A DNA stretch of 64,000 nt from Amycolatopsis sulphurea (GTDB lineage Bacteria > Actinomycetota > Actinomycetes > Mycobacteriales > Pseudonocardiaceae). Every line of letters begins with the position of its first letter. The stretch's first letter is position 1. The stretch lies in NCBI RefSeq assembly GCF_002564045.1, contig NZ_PDJK01000002.1:5022001-5086000 (forward strand), read 5' to 3'. A model generated the notes under the pieces. That model saw only the letters and a list, made by a program, of their open reading frames with translations. It was not told the origin of the DNA and did no database searches. The translations under genes and the position numbers were made by a program. This document shows, one piece after another, positions 8,593 through 16,359 of this stretch.

Positions 8593-9431
8593 GTCTTGCG
8601 TACGTATTCGGCGTTGCCCAGCGGCGCGACGCCGTGGTCGCGCCGGACGATGCTCAGCCGCCCGCCACCCTCGGCACAAGCTTTCGCGAGTCCTTCGTCG
8701 GTGTATTCGATGACGACCACGTGGTCACCGAACGCAGACATGTACTCGGCACAGTCGCCTTGTTCGCCGCATTCCTCCACGACGGCGAAATCCAGGCCGT
8801 TCGCGGCGTGGCGGGGAGCGAGTTCCGAGGTGTTCTTCTGTGCCACCGCGAGCCCCTTGCCGTGCGCGTGGGCGGACAGCAGCCGGACGAACTCCTGCGC
8901 CTCGGTGTCGGTGAGCAGGCCTTCCGAGCGGAGGAAGCTGTCGTAGTTGTCCGGCTCGACCGCCTGAAATCCCTTGTCCGCGCATTGGTCGATCCAGCCG
9001 TACACCTTGGCCGCGACGCGCTCCCGCTTTTCCGGCGTCCGCAGGTCCAGCAGGGTCTCGTGCCAGTCGTTGTCCACGACGAGCTTCCCGTCGCCGCCGC
9101 GCAGCAGCAGGTCGGCGTCCCATTCGGCGTCCGCGCCGGGCTGCGCCTGGAACGCGTTCACGTAGCAGATGTTGTAGAGGCCCGCGGCCGGCGCGACACT
9201 GTGGTCACGGCTGACCACGGTGACCCCTTCGGGCGGCGGATAGCTGCCGCCCAGCTGGTAATCGACCGGCGCGCCGGTCGGGGGCGCGTTCACCGGCCGA
9301 GGGGCGGCCGATCCGGTACTCGGCACGGCGGCAGGGGCGCTCGTGTCGGCGGCGTCCGGACCGGACTCCGAGCAGGCGCTAGCAGTGAACAGCAGGGCGG
9401 CCGCGAGCGCACCGCGGAGGAAACGACCCAT
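8586..9431 (-). CDS. GH114-family lipoprotein (endo alpha-1,4-polygalactosaminidase-like)
   Basis: A 281-residue secreted lipoprotein. The signal peptide MGRFLRGALAAALLFTASAC ends in a lipobox with Cys20, followed by a Ser/Ala/Pro-rich spacer to about residue 60. The catalytic domain is a TIM-barrel of the GH114/TM1410 type: PVDYQLGGSYPPPEGV, NICYVNAFQAQP, GWIDQCADKGFQAVEPDNYD, GLAVAQKNTSEL and FAVVEECGEQGDC. The acidic residues in EPDNYD and EEC are the expected active-site carboxylates. It probably cleaves galactosaminogalactan-like polymer outside the cell, but many relatives are uncharacterised. I chose the ATG at 9431 because it gives the signal peptide. It follows the folP-like gene by 25 bases and is likely co-transcribed. 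Confidence 0.8.
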   Translation of the reverse strand: MGRFLRGALAAALLFTASACSESGPDAADTSAPAAVPSTGSAAPRPVNAPPTGAPVDYQLGGSYPPPEGVTVVSRDHSVAPAAGLYNICYVNAFQAQPGADAEWDADLLLRGGDGKLVVDNDWHETLLDLRTPEKRERVAAKVYGWIDQCADKGFQAVEPDNYDSFLRSEGLLTDTEAQEFVRLLSAHAHGKGLAVAQKNTSELAPRHAANGLDFAVVEECGEQGDCAEYMSAFGDHVVVIEYTDEGLAKACAEGGGRLSIVRRDHGVAPLGNAEYVRKTC

Positions 9432-9456
9432 GAATCTTGTCCATTCTTTCTGGTGA

Positions 9457-10344
9457 TCACGTCTGCTGGTGCAGAAGACGGTGCGGCACTGTGAGATCAC
9501 GGGGGATCGGCGTATCCCCGGTGATCGCGTCGAACACCGCGAGCAAGTCTACAGTGGACTGAACGTCGTGCACGCGGAGGATCTGCTCCGGCAGGTGACG
9601 CAGCGCCGCGATGGCGCCGAGCGTGCCCGCTGTGCGATCCACGGGGGAGCGTTGGGTCAACGCGCCGACGAAGTCCTTGCGGGACAAGGCAAGCAGGAGC
9701 GGCTTGCCGAATTCGGCGAAGCGCCGGGCATTGCGCAGCAGCTCGATCGTCTGCGCCGGGGTCTTGGTGAAGTCCGGGCCGGGGTCGAGGATGATCGCGT
9801 TCTCGGGCAGGCCCAGGCGCACCGCCAGCTCGCACTGCCGATCGAGGTACCGCATCGTCTCCATGGTCACGTCTTGGTACCGATCCGGGTCCTGGAGCTT
9901 GTGCAGCGGAGGAGCGCTGGTGTGCATGATCACCAGCGCGGCTGCATGCCGCGCGCAGAGTTCGGCGATCCGCTGGTTCCGCAGGCCGGAGACGTCGTTG
10001 ATGATGTGCGCGCCCGCGTCGAGCACCGCTTCGGCGACGTCGTCCTTGAAGGTGTCGACCGAGATCAGCATGCCGGGCAGCGAGCGGGCGATCTCCCGCA
10101 CCACCGGGCGCACGGCCGCGATCTCGGCCTCGGCCGGAACCGGCGCCCGGCCGGTGATGCCCGACTGGGCCCCGACGTCGATGATCGCCGCCCCCTCATC
10201 GGCGAACCGTGCCGCCCGGTCGAGCAGCTTGTCCAGGTCCCGCGGGCCGGGGTCGGAGAAGGAGTCGGTGTTGGCGTTGAGGATCGCCATGACGAGCGGC
10301 CGATCGGTCCGGACCTGCCGCCCCTTCACCCGAAGCTCGCCCAC
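9457..10344 (-). CDS. folP: Dihydropteroate-synthase-like protein
   Basis: A 295-residue pterin-binding TIM-barrel. DHPS landmarks are present: AILNANTDSFSDPG (normally ILNVTPDSFSDGG), ISVDTFK, AGAHIINDVSGL, IMHTSAPP, ILDPGPDFTKT, LALSRKDFVG (the substrate-binding Lys) and LRVHDVQST (the terminal Arg-His). The first loop has Asn-Thr where the family normally has Thr-Pro, and the IMH segment lacks the usual MH-x-RG. It is therefore either a diverged second copy or has altered pterin use. The GTG start at 10344 follows an AGGAGGT ribosome site at the right distance. No other folate genes (folB, folK, folE) flank it, which supports a paralogue role. Confidence 0.72.
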   Translation of the reverse strand: MGELRVKGRQVRTDRPLVMAILNANTDSFSDPGPRDLDKLLDRAARFADEGAAIIDVGAQSGITGRAPVPAEAEIAAVRPVVREIARSLPGMLISVDTFKDDVAEAVLDAGAHIINDVSGLRNQRIAELCARHAAALVIMHTSAPPLHKLQDPDRYQDVTMETMRYLDRQCELAVRLGLPENAIILDPGPDFTKTPAQTIELLRNARRFAEFGKPLLLALSRKDFVGALTQRSPVDRTAGTLGAIAALRHLPEQILRVHDVQSTVDLLAVFDAITGDTPIPRDLTVPHRLLHQQT

Positions 10345-10361
10345 TCGAGTACCTCCTGCCG

Positions 10362-10380
10362 GATCGCCGATGCGGCGATC
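10362..10380. terminator. Short hairpin between DUF2165 and folP-like genes
   Basis: GATCGCC and GGCGATC form a perfect 7-bp stem around a 5-base loop in the 60-base gap between two minus-strand genes. No U-tract follows on either strand. It could attenuate transcription from the upstream membrane-protein gene; the evidence is only the hairpin. Confidence 0.3.
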
Positions 10381-10404
10381 AGCTTATCGCCTGGGGTTTC
10401 GCCG

Positions 10405-10908
10405 TCACGGCGAAGCCGCCGGACGCCGGAGATACGCGAGGATCAGGCCGATCGAGGCGATCACCAGGTTCCGGAACGCGGGTTCGAGCCCGTTCCAGCT
10501 GCTGGACTGCCACATCTGGAACCATTCACCACCGATGACGATGAATCCGCAGCCGAAGAGCACCACCTGCATGAGCCACCCGATCACGGCGAGGCACCGG
10601 GCCGAGCCGCCCTGCCCGGTGCGGAACCACGCCGCGAGGCTGATCAGCAGGATCAGCGCGGTGAGCATCTCCCAGGCGATGATGGCGAGGTAGGCGGCGT
10701 CCACAAGCCCCGGCGCGGTGATCGCCCGCCACATCACGCCGGGCGAGGTGAACGTGGTGTCCATCGCCAGTACGTGGCGGACGAAGGCCCGGTTCGTCTC
10801 GAAGTCGGTGACATTCCCGACCGCGACGAGGGTCATCTGCAGGGCGGTGATCCCGGTCAGGACCGCCACCGCCAAGGATCCGTCGATGATCTTTCTGAAG
10901 CGTGGCAC
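10405..10908 (-). CDS. DUF2165 integral membrane protein
   Basis: A 167-residue protein with four predicted membrane helices: around residues 10-30 (SLAVAVLTGITALQMTLVAV), 70-95 (AAYLAIIAWEMLTALILLIS), 108-130 (LAVIGWLMQVVLFGCGFIVI) and 145-162. The loop FETNRAFVRHVLAMDTTF is the conserved signature of the DUF2165 family of small predicted membrane proteins. The function of the family is not known. The gene precedes the folP-like gene on the same strand; a hairpin separates them. Confidence 0.78.
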   Translation of the reverse strand: MPRFRKIIDGSLAVAVLTGITALQMTLVAVGNVTDFETNRAFVRHVLAMDTTFTSPGVMWRAITAPGLVDAAYLAIIAWEMLTALILLISLAAWFRTGQGGSARCLAVIGWLMQVVLFGCGFIVIGGEWFQMWQSSSWNGLEPAFRNLVIASIGLILAYLRRPAASP

Positions 10909-11170
10909 TCGGGCACGCTACCGACCGGCCCGCAGGCCAGGGTCGTATTTTCCGGCAGGTACTCGATCTGCGGGCGCAGCGGGATCGCATGCTCGGCCCG
11001 TTTCGGATCATCCGGATGCGGAGTCCGCAACAGGAGCCGCCGCCATGGTCGCCTCGGTGCCGCCGGGCAGCTGACGGCTGATCGGCGTCGATGTCCTCGA
11101 CACCGGCCGCGCCGACGTACTGCCCGGGACGAGGGTCGAAATCCGGCCCGGCCGCATCGGCGGGTCATCG

Positions 11171-11226
11171 AGTCCGTGAAGGGGCCCTTCATGGACTCTG
11201 AGTCTGTGAAGGGCCCCTTCACAGAC
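11171..11226. repeat. Palindromic repeat, copy 1
   Basis: Two inverted copies of the 17-mer GTGAAGGGGCCCTTCAC (the first with one substitution) are separated by GACTCTGAGTCT, giving a nearly perfect palindrome of about 54 bp. Read in any direction it translates as VKGPFTDSESVKGPFTD, an artefact of the symmetry and not a protein motif. It lies in the 618-base gap between the divergent DUF2165 and LAL genes. Confidence 0.9.
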
Positions 11227-11527
11227 CTTGCCCGTGCGGAGCGCCCGGGTGGGCTGTCCGGGTGAAGCTTCCTGCCGGCCCGGCGGACCGGCGGATCGTG
11301 CGCACTGCGGCCGAGGGTCTGCCGAACGGCGGCTTTCACCGTCGTGGGTGTCCGTGCCGCACGGTGAGTGATCGCATGTGCGGCAAAAGAGAGGAATGCG
11401 CAATTCGCCGTCCTTCGGATGTATCAGTCGGAGAGTTTCGTTCTCTCGTCCCGAGGGGAAAAAATCCCTCCGGGTGCCGGACGGGCGACAGTATGATTCT
11501 TTTGTCTGTTCCCTGGGAGGCTGGGAC
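11227..11527 (+). promoter_or_regulatory. Upstream region of the LAL regulator gene
   Basis: This gap has lower GC than its surroundings and holds two perfect 5-bp inverted repeats in a row, GAGAG-7-CTCTC (11431-11447) and GAGGG-8-CCCTC (11453-11470), followed by a TATGAT hexamer at 11492-11497 that could be a -10 box. No clear -35 is visible. The repeats are candidate operators, possibly autoregulatory. The rest of the gap shows no gene I can support. Confidence 0.35.
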
Positions 11528-14380
11528 ATGAACACGGTAGCGGCCGGGCGGGCGGATCCGCCCCAGGACGAGCGGCGCCGCCCCCGCCCGGTGGGCGGCC
11601 GGCAGCGTGGCGCCGCGCTGCCGGTACCCCTGGTCGGGCGCGCTGCCGAGTACGCCGTGCTGGCCGACGCGGTCACCGCTGCCGGGTCGGGCCGCGGCGG
11701 CGGGCTGCTCGTGTGCGGGCCGCCCGGCATCGGCAAGTCCCGGCTGGCCGCGGAAACGGTCGGGCTGGCGCGGGACAAGGGGTTCACCGTCGTCGAAGGC
11801 CGGGCCGATCCGTTGCTGTCCGGGCTTGCCTACGCGCCGATCGTGCAGGCTTTCCGCGATCACCTGAGGGCGCCCTCCGGCGAGGGTATAGAGGAACTCG
11901 GCGTGCTGTTCCCCGACCTGCGGCCGGACGCGCCGTCCACCGGGGATCCGGCGTTGCAGCGGACCCGGATGTACGAATCGGTCCTGGCGGTCACGCGACG
12001 GCTCGCCGCCCGGAATCCCGTGCTGCTGTTCCTCGACGACGTGCACTGCGCCGACCGCGGGACGGTCGAGCTGCTGTACTACATCGGCCGCAACGCGGGG
12101 GAGCTGCCGGTGCTCGTGCTCGCCTGCTTCCGTTCGGGCGTGGCCAACGAAGCGCTCACCGCGATGGCGGCCGCGACCCGGCGCGATCCCACCGGCCGGC
12201 TGCTGGAACTCGCCCCGCTGACCGACCGGGCGGTGCGCGAGCTGGTCGGGCACCTGCTGGGCGCGCCGCCGTCGCCCGCGCTGCTGCGGGCGGTCACGTC
12301 GCGGGCCTCCGGGATCGCGTTGTTCGTCGTGGCGCTGACCCGGCATCTGGCCACCGGCCGGATGTCCGGCCCACTGCCCGAGGTGATCCGGGACGTGGTG
12401 CTGGAACAGGTGAACCAGCTCGGTGAGACCGAGCGCCGGCTGCTCGAAGTCGTCGCGGTGGCCGGGGTGCACGGCCGTCCGGCGGTGCTGGGCACCGTGG
12501 CCGGGCTGGACGACCCGGTGCTGCACGCCGCCTTGCGCCGCCTGGCCCGCACGAGGCTGGTCGTCGAGCACCGGTCCGGCGCCGAACCGCACTACCGGAT
12601 CGCGCATCCGCTGTACGCGGAAGCGATCTACGGCGAACTCGGCATTTCCGAACGGCGTTCGCTGCATGCCGCGGTCGGCGCCGCGCTGGACGCGAGCGGG
12701 GCGGGCAGCACGGTGGCGTCCGCACCGCATTACGCCGCCGGTGGTGACCGTGTCCCCGCCGCGCGCGCGGTCGAAGTGTTCAGCGATGCCGGCCGGCGAG
12801 CGCTGACCGTGGGCGAGCTGGACGAGGCCGTTGACTATTTCCTCGCCGCGCTCCGCCGCGCCCGGGAGGTGCGGCCCGAAGCGGTGCCCGCGCTGCTGGT
12901 CGACCTGGCCCGGGTGGAGCAGGGGCGCGGCCGGCTCGGCGAAGCCGCCGCACTGCTCGACGGCGCGGTCACGCTCGGCGCGCGCCGGGGCGAGGAACCC
13001 GAGCGGTTGCGGGCGTGGCGGCATCTGCAGGCATTGCTGGAAGCGGAGCGCGGCAACGTGCGGGCCGCGGTCGATCTGGCCCGGGCCACCGGACGCCGGC
13101 CGGACCGCGATCCGCCGATGCGCCTGATGATCCACTGGATCATCGCCCTGCGCGAGGTCGACCTCGCGGAACTGGCGCTGGTGTCGAAAGAACTCGCCGA
13201 GCTTCCGTCCACACACGACACTCCGACGGCGCACGCGGCGGCCCGCCTGGGGGCCGGGGTGCTCGCCGCGCTGGCCGGCGATCCCGCGACCGCGTTCGCC
13301 GAGCTGTCCGAGGCGCTGGAGCTGGCCGGCCGCTGCGGGGGCGACGCACCGCACGTCGCGTTCCCGATCCGGATGCTGCTCAACGGGCTGGCCGTGGTGC
13401 GCGGCGACCTGGCCACCGGGATCCGGGTGGCGGACGTCGAGAGCACGGCCCCGGTCCGGCTGTGGCTGCCGGGCGCCACCTGTTACCTGGAGACCATGCT
13501 CGCGACCACCCGGTACTACGCCGGTGACCTCGCGACGGCGCTGACCCACCTGGATCACGCCGTCGCCGAGGCCCGCCGGGTCGGCGGCGACCGGCTGGAG
13601 AGCCGGACCCTGGCCACGCGGTCGTTCCTGCGAGCCGAGCGCGGCGACCTCGACGGCGCGGAGGCGGACCTGACCGCCGCGCGCCGGCGTTACGACCCGG
13701 AGCAGATCGACCTGAAGGACGCGGTCGAACTGGCCGCGACCGCGCTGGCGGTGCGCCGTGGTGCGCCCGCCGACGTTCCGCCGCTCACCGGCACGCTGCC
13801 GTTCGGCGACGTTCAGCTCAACTGCCTCCGCACCGCCTTCGCCGGGTACGCCGCCGTGCACTCCGGAGACGAGGACGAGGCCGATCGCATCACCGGCCTG
13901 CTGCGCGCGAGCGGGCACGATGCGGCGGTGCCGGCCGCGCTCGCGGATCTGCAGCAGGGACTCACCGCCATCCTGCGGGGCGCCCGCGCCGAAGCCGGGC
14001 GGCTGCTGCGGGATGCCGCGATCGCGTTGCGTGGCATGGGGGTGAAGCTGCTGGCGGCGCATGCGGAACTCGAACTGGCGGAGCTGCTGCCCCGGGCCGA
14101 GGCAGCGGAGCTGACCGGCGCCGCGACGGCCGTGCTCGCCGCCGCGGGCAGCAGCCCGTTCCCGGCGCGGGCCACGCGGCGCGGCCGGCCGATCGGCAAG
14201 GCGGGTGCGCTGACCCGGCGGGAGTCGGAGATTGCTCCCCTGGTGGGGCAGGGGTTGTCGAATGCGGAGATCGCCGCTCGGTTGTTTCTCAGCGAGCGGA
14301 CGGTGGAGACCCATTTGCGCAACGTCTACCGGAAGCTGGGGCTGCGATCCCGGGTCAGCCTCGCGCGGTGGGTGCGCTGA
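11528..14380 (+). CDS. LAL-type LuxR transcriptional regulator with AAA ATPase domain
   Basis: A 950-residue large ATP-binding LuxR regulator. An N-terminal AAA domain begins with VGRAAEYAVLADAV and carries Walker A GPPGIGKSRLA (about residue 64) and Walker B LLFLDDVHCAD (about 167). A long helical TPR/MalT-like sensor region follows (about 320-880). A C-terminal LuxR helix-turn-helix occupies about 893-945 (LTRRESEIAPLVGQGLSNAE, SERTVETHLRNVYRKLGL). I chose the ATG at 11528, preceded by GGGAGG, because the longer upstream frame lacks domain similarity. LALs usually activate secondary-metabolite or catabolic operons in response to an unknown ligand. Its target here is not evident; the CIS cluster 2 kb downstream is one candidate. 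Confidence 0.88.
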   Translation: MNTVAAGRADPPQDERRRPRPVGGRQRGAALPVPLVGRAAEYAVLADAVTAAGSGRGGGLLVCGPPGIGKSRLAAETVGLARDKGFTVVEGRADPLLSGLAYAPIVQAFRDHLRAPSGEGIEELGVLFPDLRPDAPSTGDPALQRTRMYESVLAVTRRLAARNPVLLFLDDVHCADRGTVELLYYIGRNAGELPVLVLACFRSGVANEALTAMAAATRRDPTGRLLELAPLTDRAVRELVGHLLGAPPSPALLRAVTSRASGIALFVVALTRHLATGRMSGPLPEVIRDVVLEQVNQLGETERRLLEVVAVAGVHGRPAVLGTVAGLDDPVLHAALRRLARTRLVVEHRSGAEPHYRIAHPLYAEAIYGELGISERRSLHAAVGAALDASGAGSTVASAPHYAAGGDRVPAARAVEVFSDAGRRALTVGELDEAVDYFLAALRRAREVRPEAVPALLVDLARVEQGRGRLGEAAALLDGAVTLGARRGEEPERLRAWRHLQALLEAERGNVRAAVDLARATGRRPDRDPPMRLMIHWIIALREVDLAELALVSKELAELPSTHDTPTAHAAARLGAGVLAALAGDPATAFAELSEALELAGRCGGDAPHVAFPIRMLLNGLAVVRGDLATGIRVADVESTAPVRLWLPGATCYLETMLATTRYYAGDLATALTHLDHAVAEARRVGGDRLESRTLATRSFLRAERGDLDGAEADLTAARRRYDPEQIDLKDAVELAATALAVRRGAPADVPPLTGTLPFGDVQLNCLRTAFAGYAAVHSGDEDEADRITGLLRASGHDAAVPAALADLQQGLTAILRGARAEAGRLLRDAAIALRGMGVKLLAAHAELELAELLPRAEAAELTGAATAVLAAAGSSPFPARATRRGRPIGKAGALTRRESEIAPLVGQGLSNAEIAARLFLSERTVETHLRNVYRKLGLRSRVSLARWVR

Positions 14381-14409
14381 CCCCGGCGTCCGTGGTGACC
14401 TGGTTTCGG

Positions 14410-14466
14410 GTCTGTGAAGGGGCCCTTCACGGACTCAGAGTCTGTGAAGGGCCCCTTCACAGACTC
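14410..14466. repeat. Palindromic repeat, copy 2
   Basis: A full copy with two inverted GTGAAGGGGCCCTTCAC units around GGACTCAGAGTCT. It starts 30 bases after the LAL stop codon, where a terminator would be expected. About 185 bases of simple sequence rich in CAC/CAG/CCGCA follow, with no gene. Confidence 0.9.
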
Positions 14467-14650
14467 AGCCGACAGCACCGTAGCACCAAGGTGCCGCAGC
14501 ACCACAGCGCCACAGCCGCAGCACCGCCGCACCACAGCCGCCGCACCACAGCGGCAGTGCCGCAGCTCCGCAGCGCGGGGTTGCCGGGCGCCCCGGCCCG
14601 GCAGTGGCCCGCGCTAGACCCCCGTGAGTCCGTCACCTCCGCACGGGCAA

Positions 14651-14682
14651 GGTCCGTGAAGGGCCCCTTCACGGACTCTGAG
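14651..14682. repeat. Palindromic repeat, copy 3, left half
   Basis: The left arm of a copy (GTCCGTGAAGGGCCCC...) ending in ACTCTGAG, where the insertion sequence begins. The final CTGAG (14678-14682) is the left target-site duplication. The matching right half resumes at 16242. Confidence 0.9.
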
Positions 14683-16241
14683 CTTGTTGTTTAACCTGTG
14701 TGGTTGCGGTGCTGCGCGAGGGTGAGGTCGCGTTTGACGGTTTTGCCGACGTTGTAGCGGGTTGCGGGGTGGTGGTTGGTCGAGCCGGCTGGGCGTCCAG
14801 GACCAGGCCGGGAGGGTTTCGGTGCGGCTGCGGGGCGGGTTGTCGTCGCGTGCAGGTTGCGAAACCCCCGCCGAACCCGAGCCGGAGTCAACCGGCGGGG
14901 CTCGGTGACTGGTTTCTCCCACGGGCGGCGGTGATCCTCGGCCAGCGGGCGGGCCAGTCGCAGTTGCGTGTGGACGGTCAGGATCAGCCAGGTCCAGCGG
15001 TCAGCCGATTCCGGGGCGCGCAGCTTGGGACGGGTCCACCCGAGGGTCTGCTTGAACAGCCGGAAGGTGTGCTCCAGGTCGAAGCGGCGCAGGAACACCT
15101 GCCAGAGCAGGTCGACCAGTTCGGCACTGGCGCCGGTGACCGAGGACCACAGCCAGACCGGTTTGGGGTCGCGATCACCGGGCAGATGCTCGACCTGCAG
15201 GCGGATCACGGTGCCCTCCACCAGGGGAAGCTCACCGTCGTGGTCCAGCCAGGGGCCGCGACGGGTCAGGCGTGGGTGCAGCCGGTCCCATGCCTGGGCC
15301 TGGGCGTGTCCATAGCGGGTGGTGTCGGTGCCGGTGGTGTGCTCGGGGGTGTGCCAACTGGCGGGATCGGCCAACGTGAACACCCCACCGTGCTTGGCCC
15401 GGCGGCCGGGCGCGCCCGGCCGCCGGGGCGGTGCGGGCCGCAGCATCACCCGGCCGGAACGGATCCTGCCCACCACCTCGACGGGCAGATCAGCCAGCAC
15501 GAACGCCAGCCGGGGCAGGTCGTAGCCGGCATCGGCCACGATCAGAATGCTCGGATCGGCGGGCTGCCAATGGCCGGCGTCGATAATCCGGCCCACGACC
15601 GCGCGTAGCTGGGCGGCGGTGACCGCGGTGGCGTCGTCGGCGGGTCCCAGCCGGACCGCGTCCAGGACCGCTGTCCACGAGGTGCGCCCGGTCTCCAGCG
15701 CCGCGACGAACGAGTAGGGCCAGCCGGGGATCATCTGGGCCTGGCCCTTGCCGCGGGCGTAGGTGTGGCAGAACAGCCGCTCGGGGCTGCACGCGGCGTC
15801 CGGGCGCAGCCAGTGCGACACGTCCACGCCCAATGCGATCCGCCCGCCCGCGGCACGAGGCAGGGGCAGGCGTGCCAGGGTGGTGCGTAACCGGCCGACC
15901 TCGATCGTGCCGTGGTTGATCGCGTCGTAGCCGGCGCCGTGCCCGCGCCGATGCTCCGGGACCAGCGACAGTTCGGCCAGGCTGGCGACCGGCCCGTCGG
16001 CGCACAGCACCGCGTCGGCCAGGTCGGACAAGGCGTCCGCCCGACTGGTCAGGCACTGGTGGAACCGCTCCCGGAACGCGGACAACTCCCCGAGTGCACC
16101 GGCACGGCCGGCGTCGTGCACACTGATCAACTGAGGCCCCTGGTTGTGATCTTCCTTCTGTCGCAAGAAGAATGATCAACCAAGGGCCTCACCCACGATC
16201 AACCGGGGTAGCGCGACAACGCAACCGGGTTAAACAACAAG
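14683..16241 (-). mobile_element. 1,559-bp insertion sequence, IS4-like, intact ends
   Basis: The ends are inverted: the left end CTTGTTGTTTAACC followed by TGTGTGGTTGCG matches the reverse complement of the right end, CTTGTTGTTTAACC then CGGTTGCG. The 14 outermost bases are identical. A 5-bp target duplication CTGAG flanks the element at 14678-14682 and 16242-16246. Removing the element plus one CTGAG restores the centre of a standard palindromic repeat (ACTCTGAGTCTG). It carries one transposase gene on the minus strand with no sign of decay, so the insertion is probably recent. Confidence 0.92.
14691..16166 (-). CDS. DDE transposase, IS4-like superfamily
   Basis: A 491-residue transposase filling almost the whole insertion sequence. 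Acidic residues in GVDVSHWLRPDA and LIVADAGYDLPRLA fit the first and second catalytic aspartates of an RNase-H-like DDE fold. FDLEHTFRLFKQTLGW supplies the glutamate with a lysine seven residues later, the E(6)K spacing of IS4-type enzymes. The C-terminus is basic and Pro-rich. The N-terminal start is uncertain: the frame can start at TTG 16166, and internal TTG or GTG codons before VHDAGRAGALGELSAFRERF are alternatives. It catalyses movement of this element; it has no link to the neighbouring genes. Confidence 0.85.
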   Translation of the reverse strand: MRQKEDHNQGPQLISVHDAGRAGALGELSAFRERFHQCLTSRADALSDLADAVLCADGPVASLAELSLVPEHRRGHGAGYDAINHGTIEVGRLRTTLARLPLPRAAGGRIALGVDVSHWLRPDAACSPERLFCHTYARGKGQAQMIPGWPYSFVAALETGRTSWTAVLDAVRLGPADDATAVTAAQLRAVVGRIIDAGHWQPADPSILIVADAGYDLPRLAFVLADLPVEVVGRIRSGRVMLRPAPPRRPGAPGRRAKHGGVFTLADPASWHTPEHTTGTDTTRYGHAQAQAWDRLHPRLTRRGPWLDHDGELPLVEGTVIRLQVEHLPGDRDPKPVWLWSSVTGASAELVDLLWQVFLRRFDLEHTFRLFKQTLGWTRPKLRAPESADRWTWLILTVHTQLRLARPLAEDHRRPWEKPVTEPRRLTPARVRRGFRNLHATTTRPAAAPKPSRPGPGRPAGSTNHHPATRYNVGKTVKRDLTLAQHRNHTG

Positions 16242-16290
16242 CTGAGTCTGTGAAGGGCCCCTTCACGGACCTCCGGATGTGTGAAGGGGC
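16242..16290. repeat. Palindromic repeat, copy 3, right half
   Basis: The right target duplication CTGAG is followed by TCTGTGAAGGGCCCC..., the right arm of the repeat interrupted by the insertion sequence. A degenerate third unit (TGTGTGAAGGGGCC) follows directly. It lies about 70 bases before the first DUF4157 gene. Confidence 0.85.
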
Positions 16291-16359
16291 CTGCGGTGAC
16301 ACGGTGGTGACGGCTTCCGGCCAGACTGCCTGGTGACCCAGCGATCGGGAGGGTTGCCG

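Noticed and set aside
11171..11226. A conserved peptide VKGPFTDSESVKGPFTD
   Set aside because: It appears on both strands and in several frames only because the DNA is palindromic; it lies outside supported genes.
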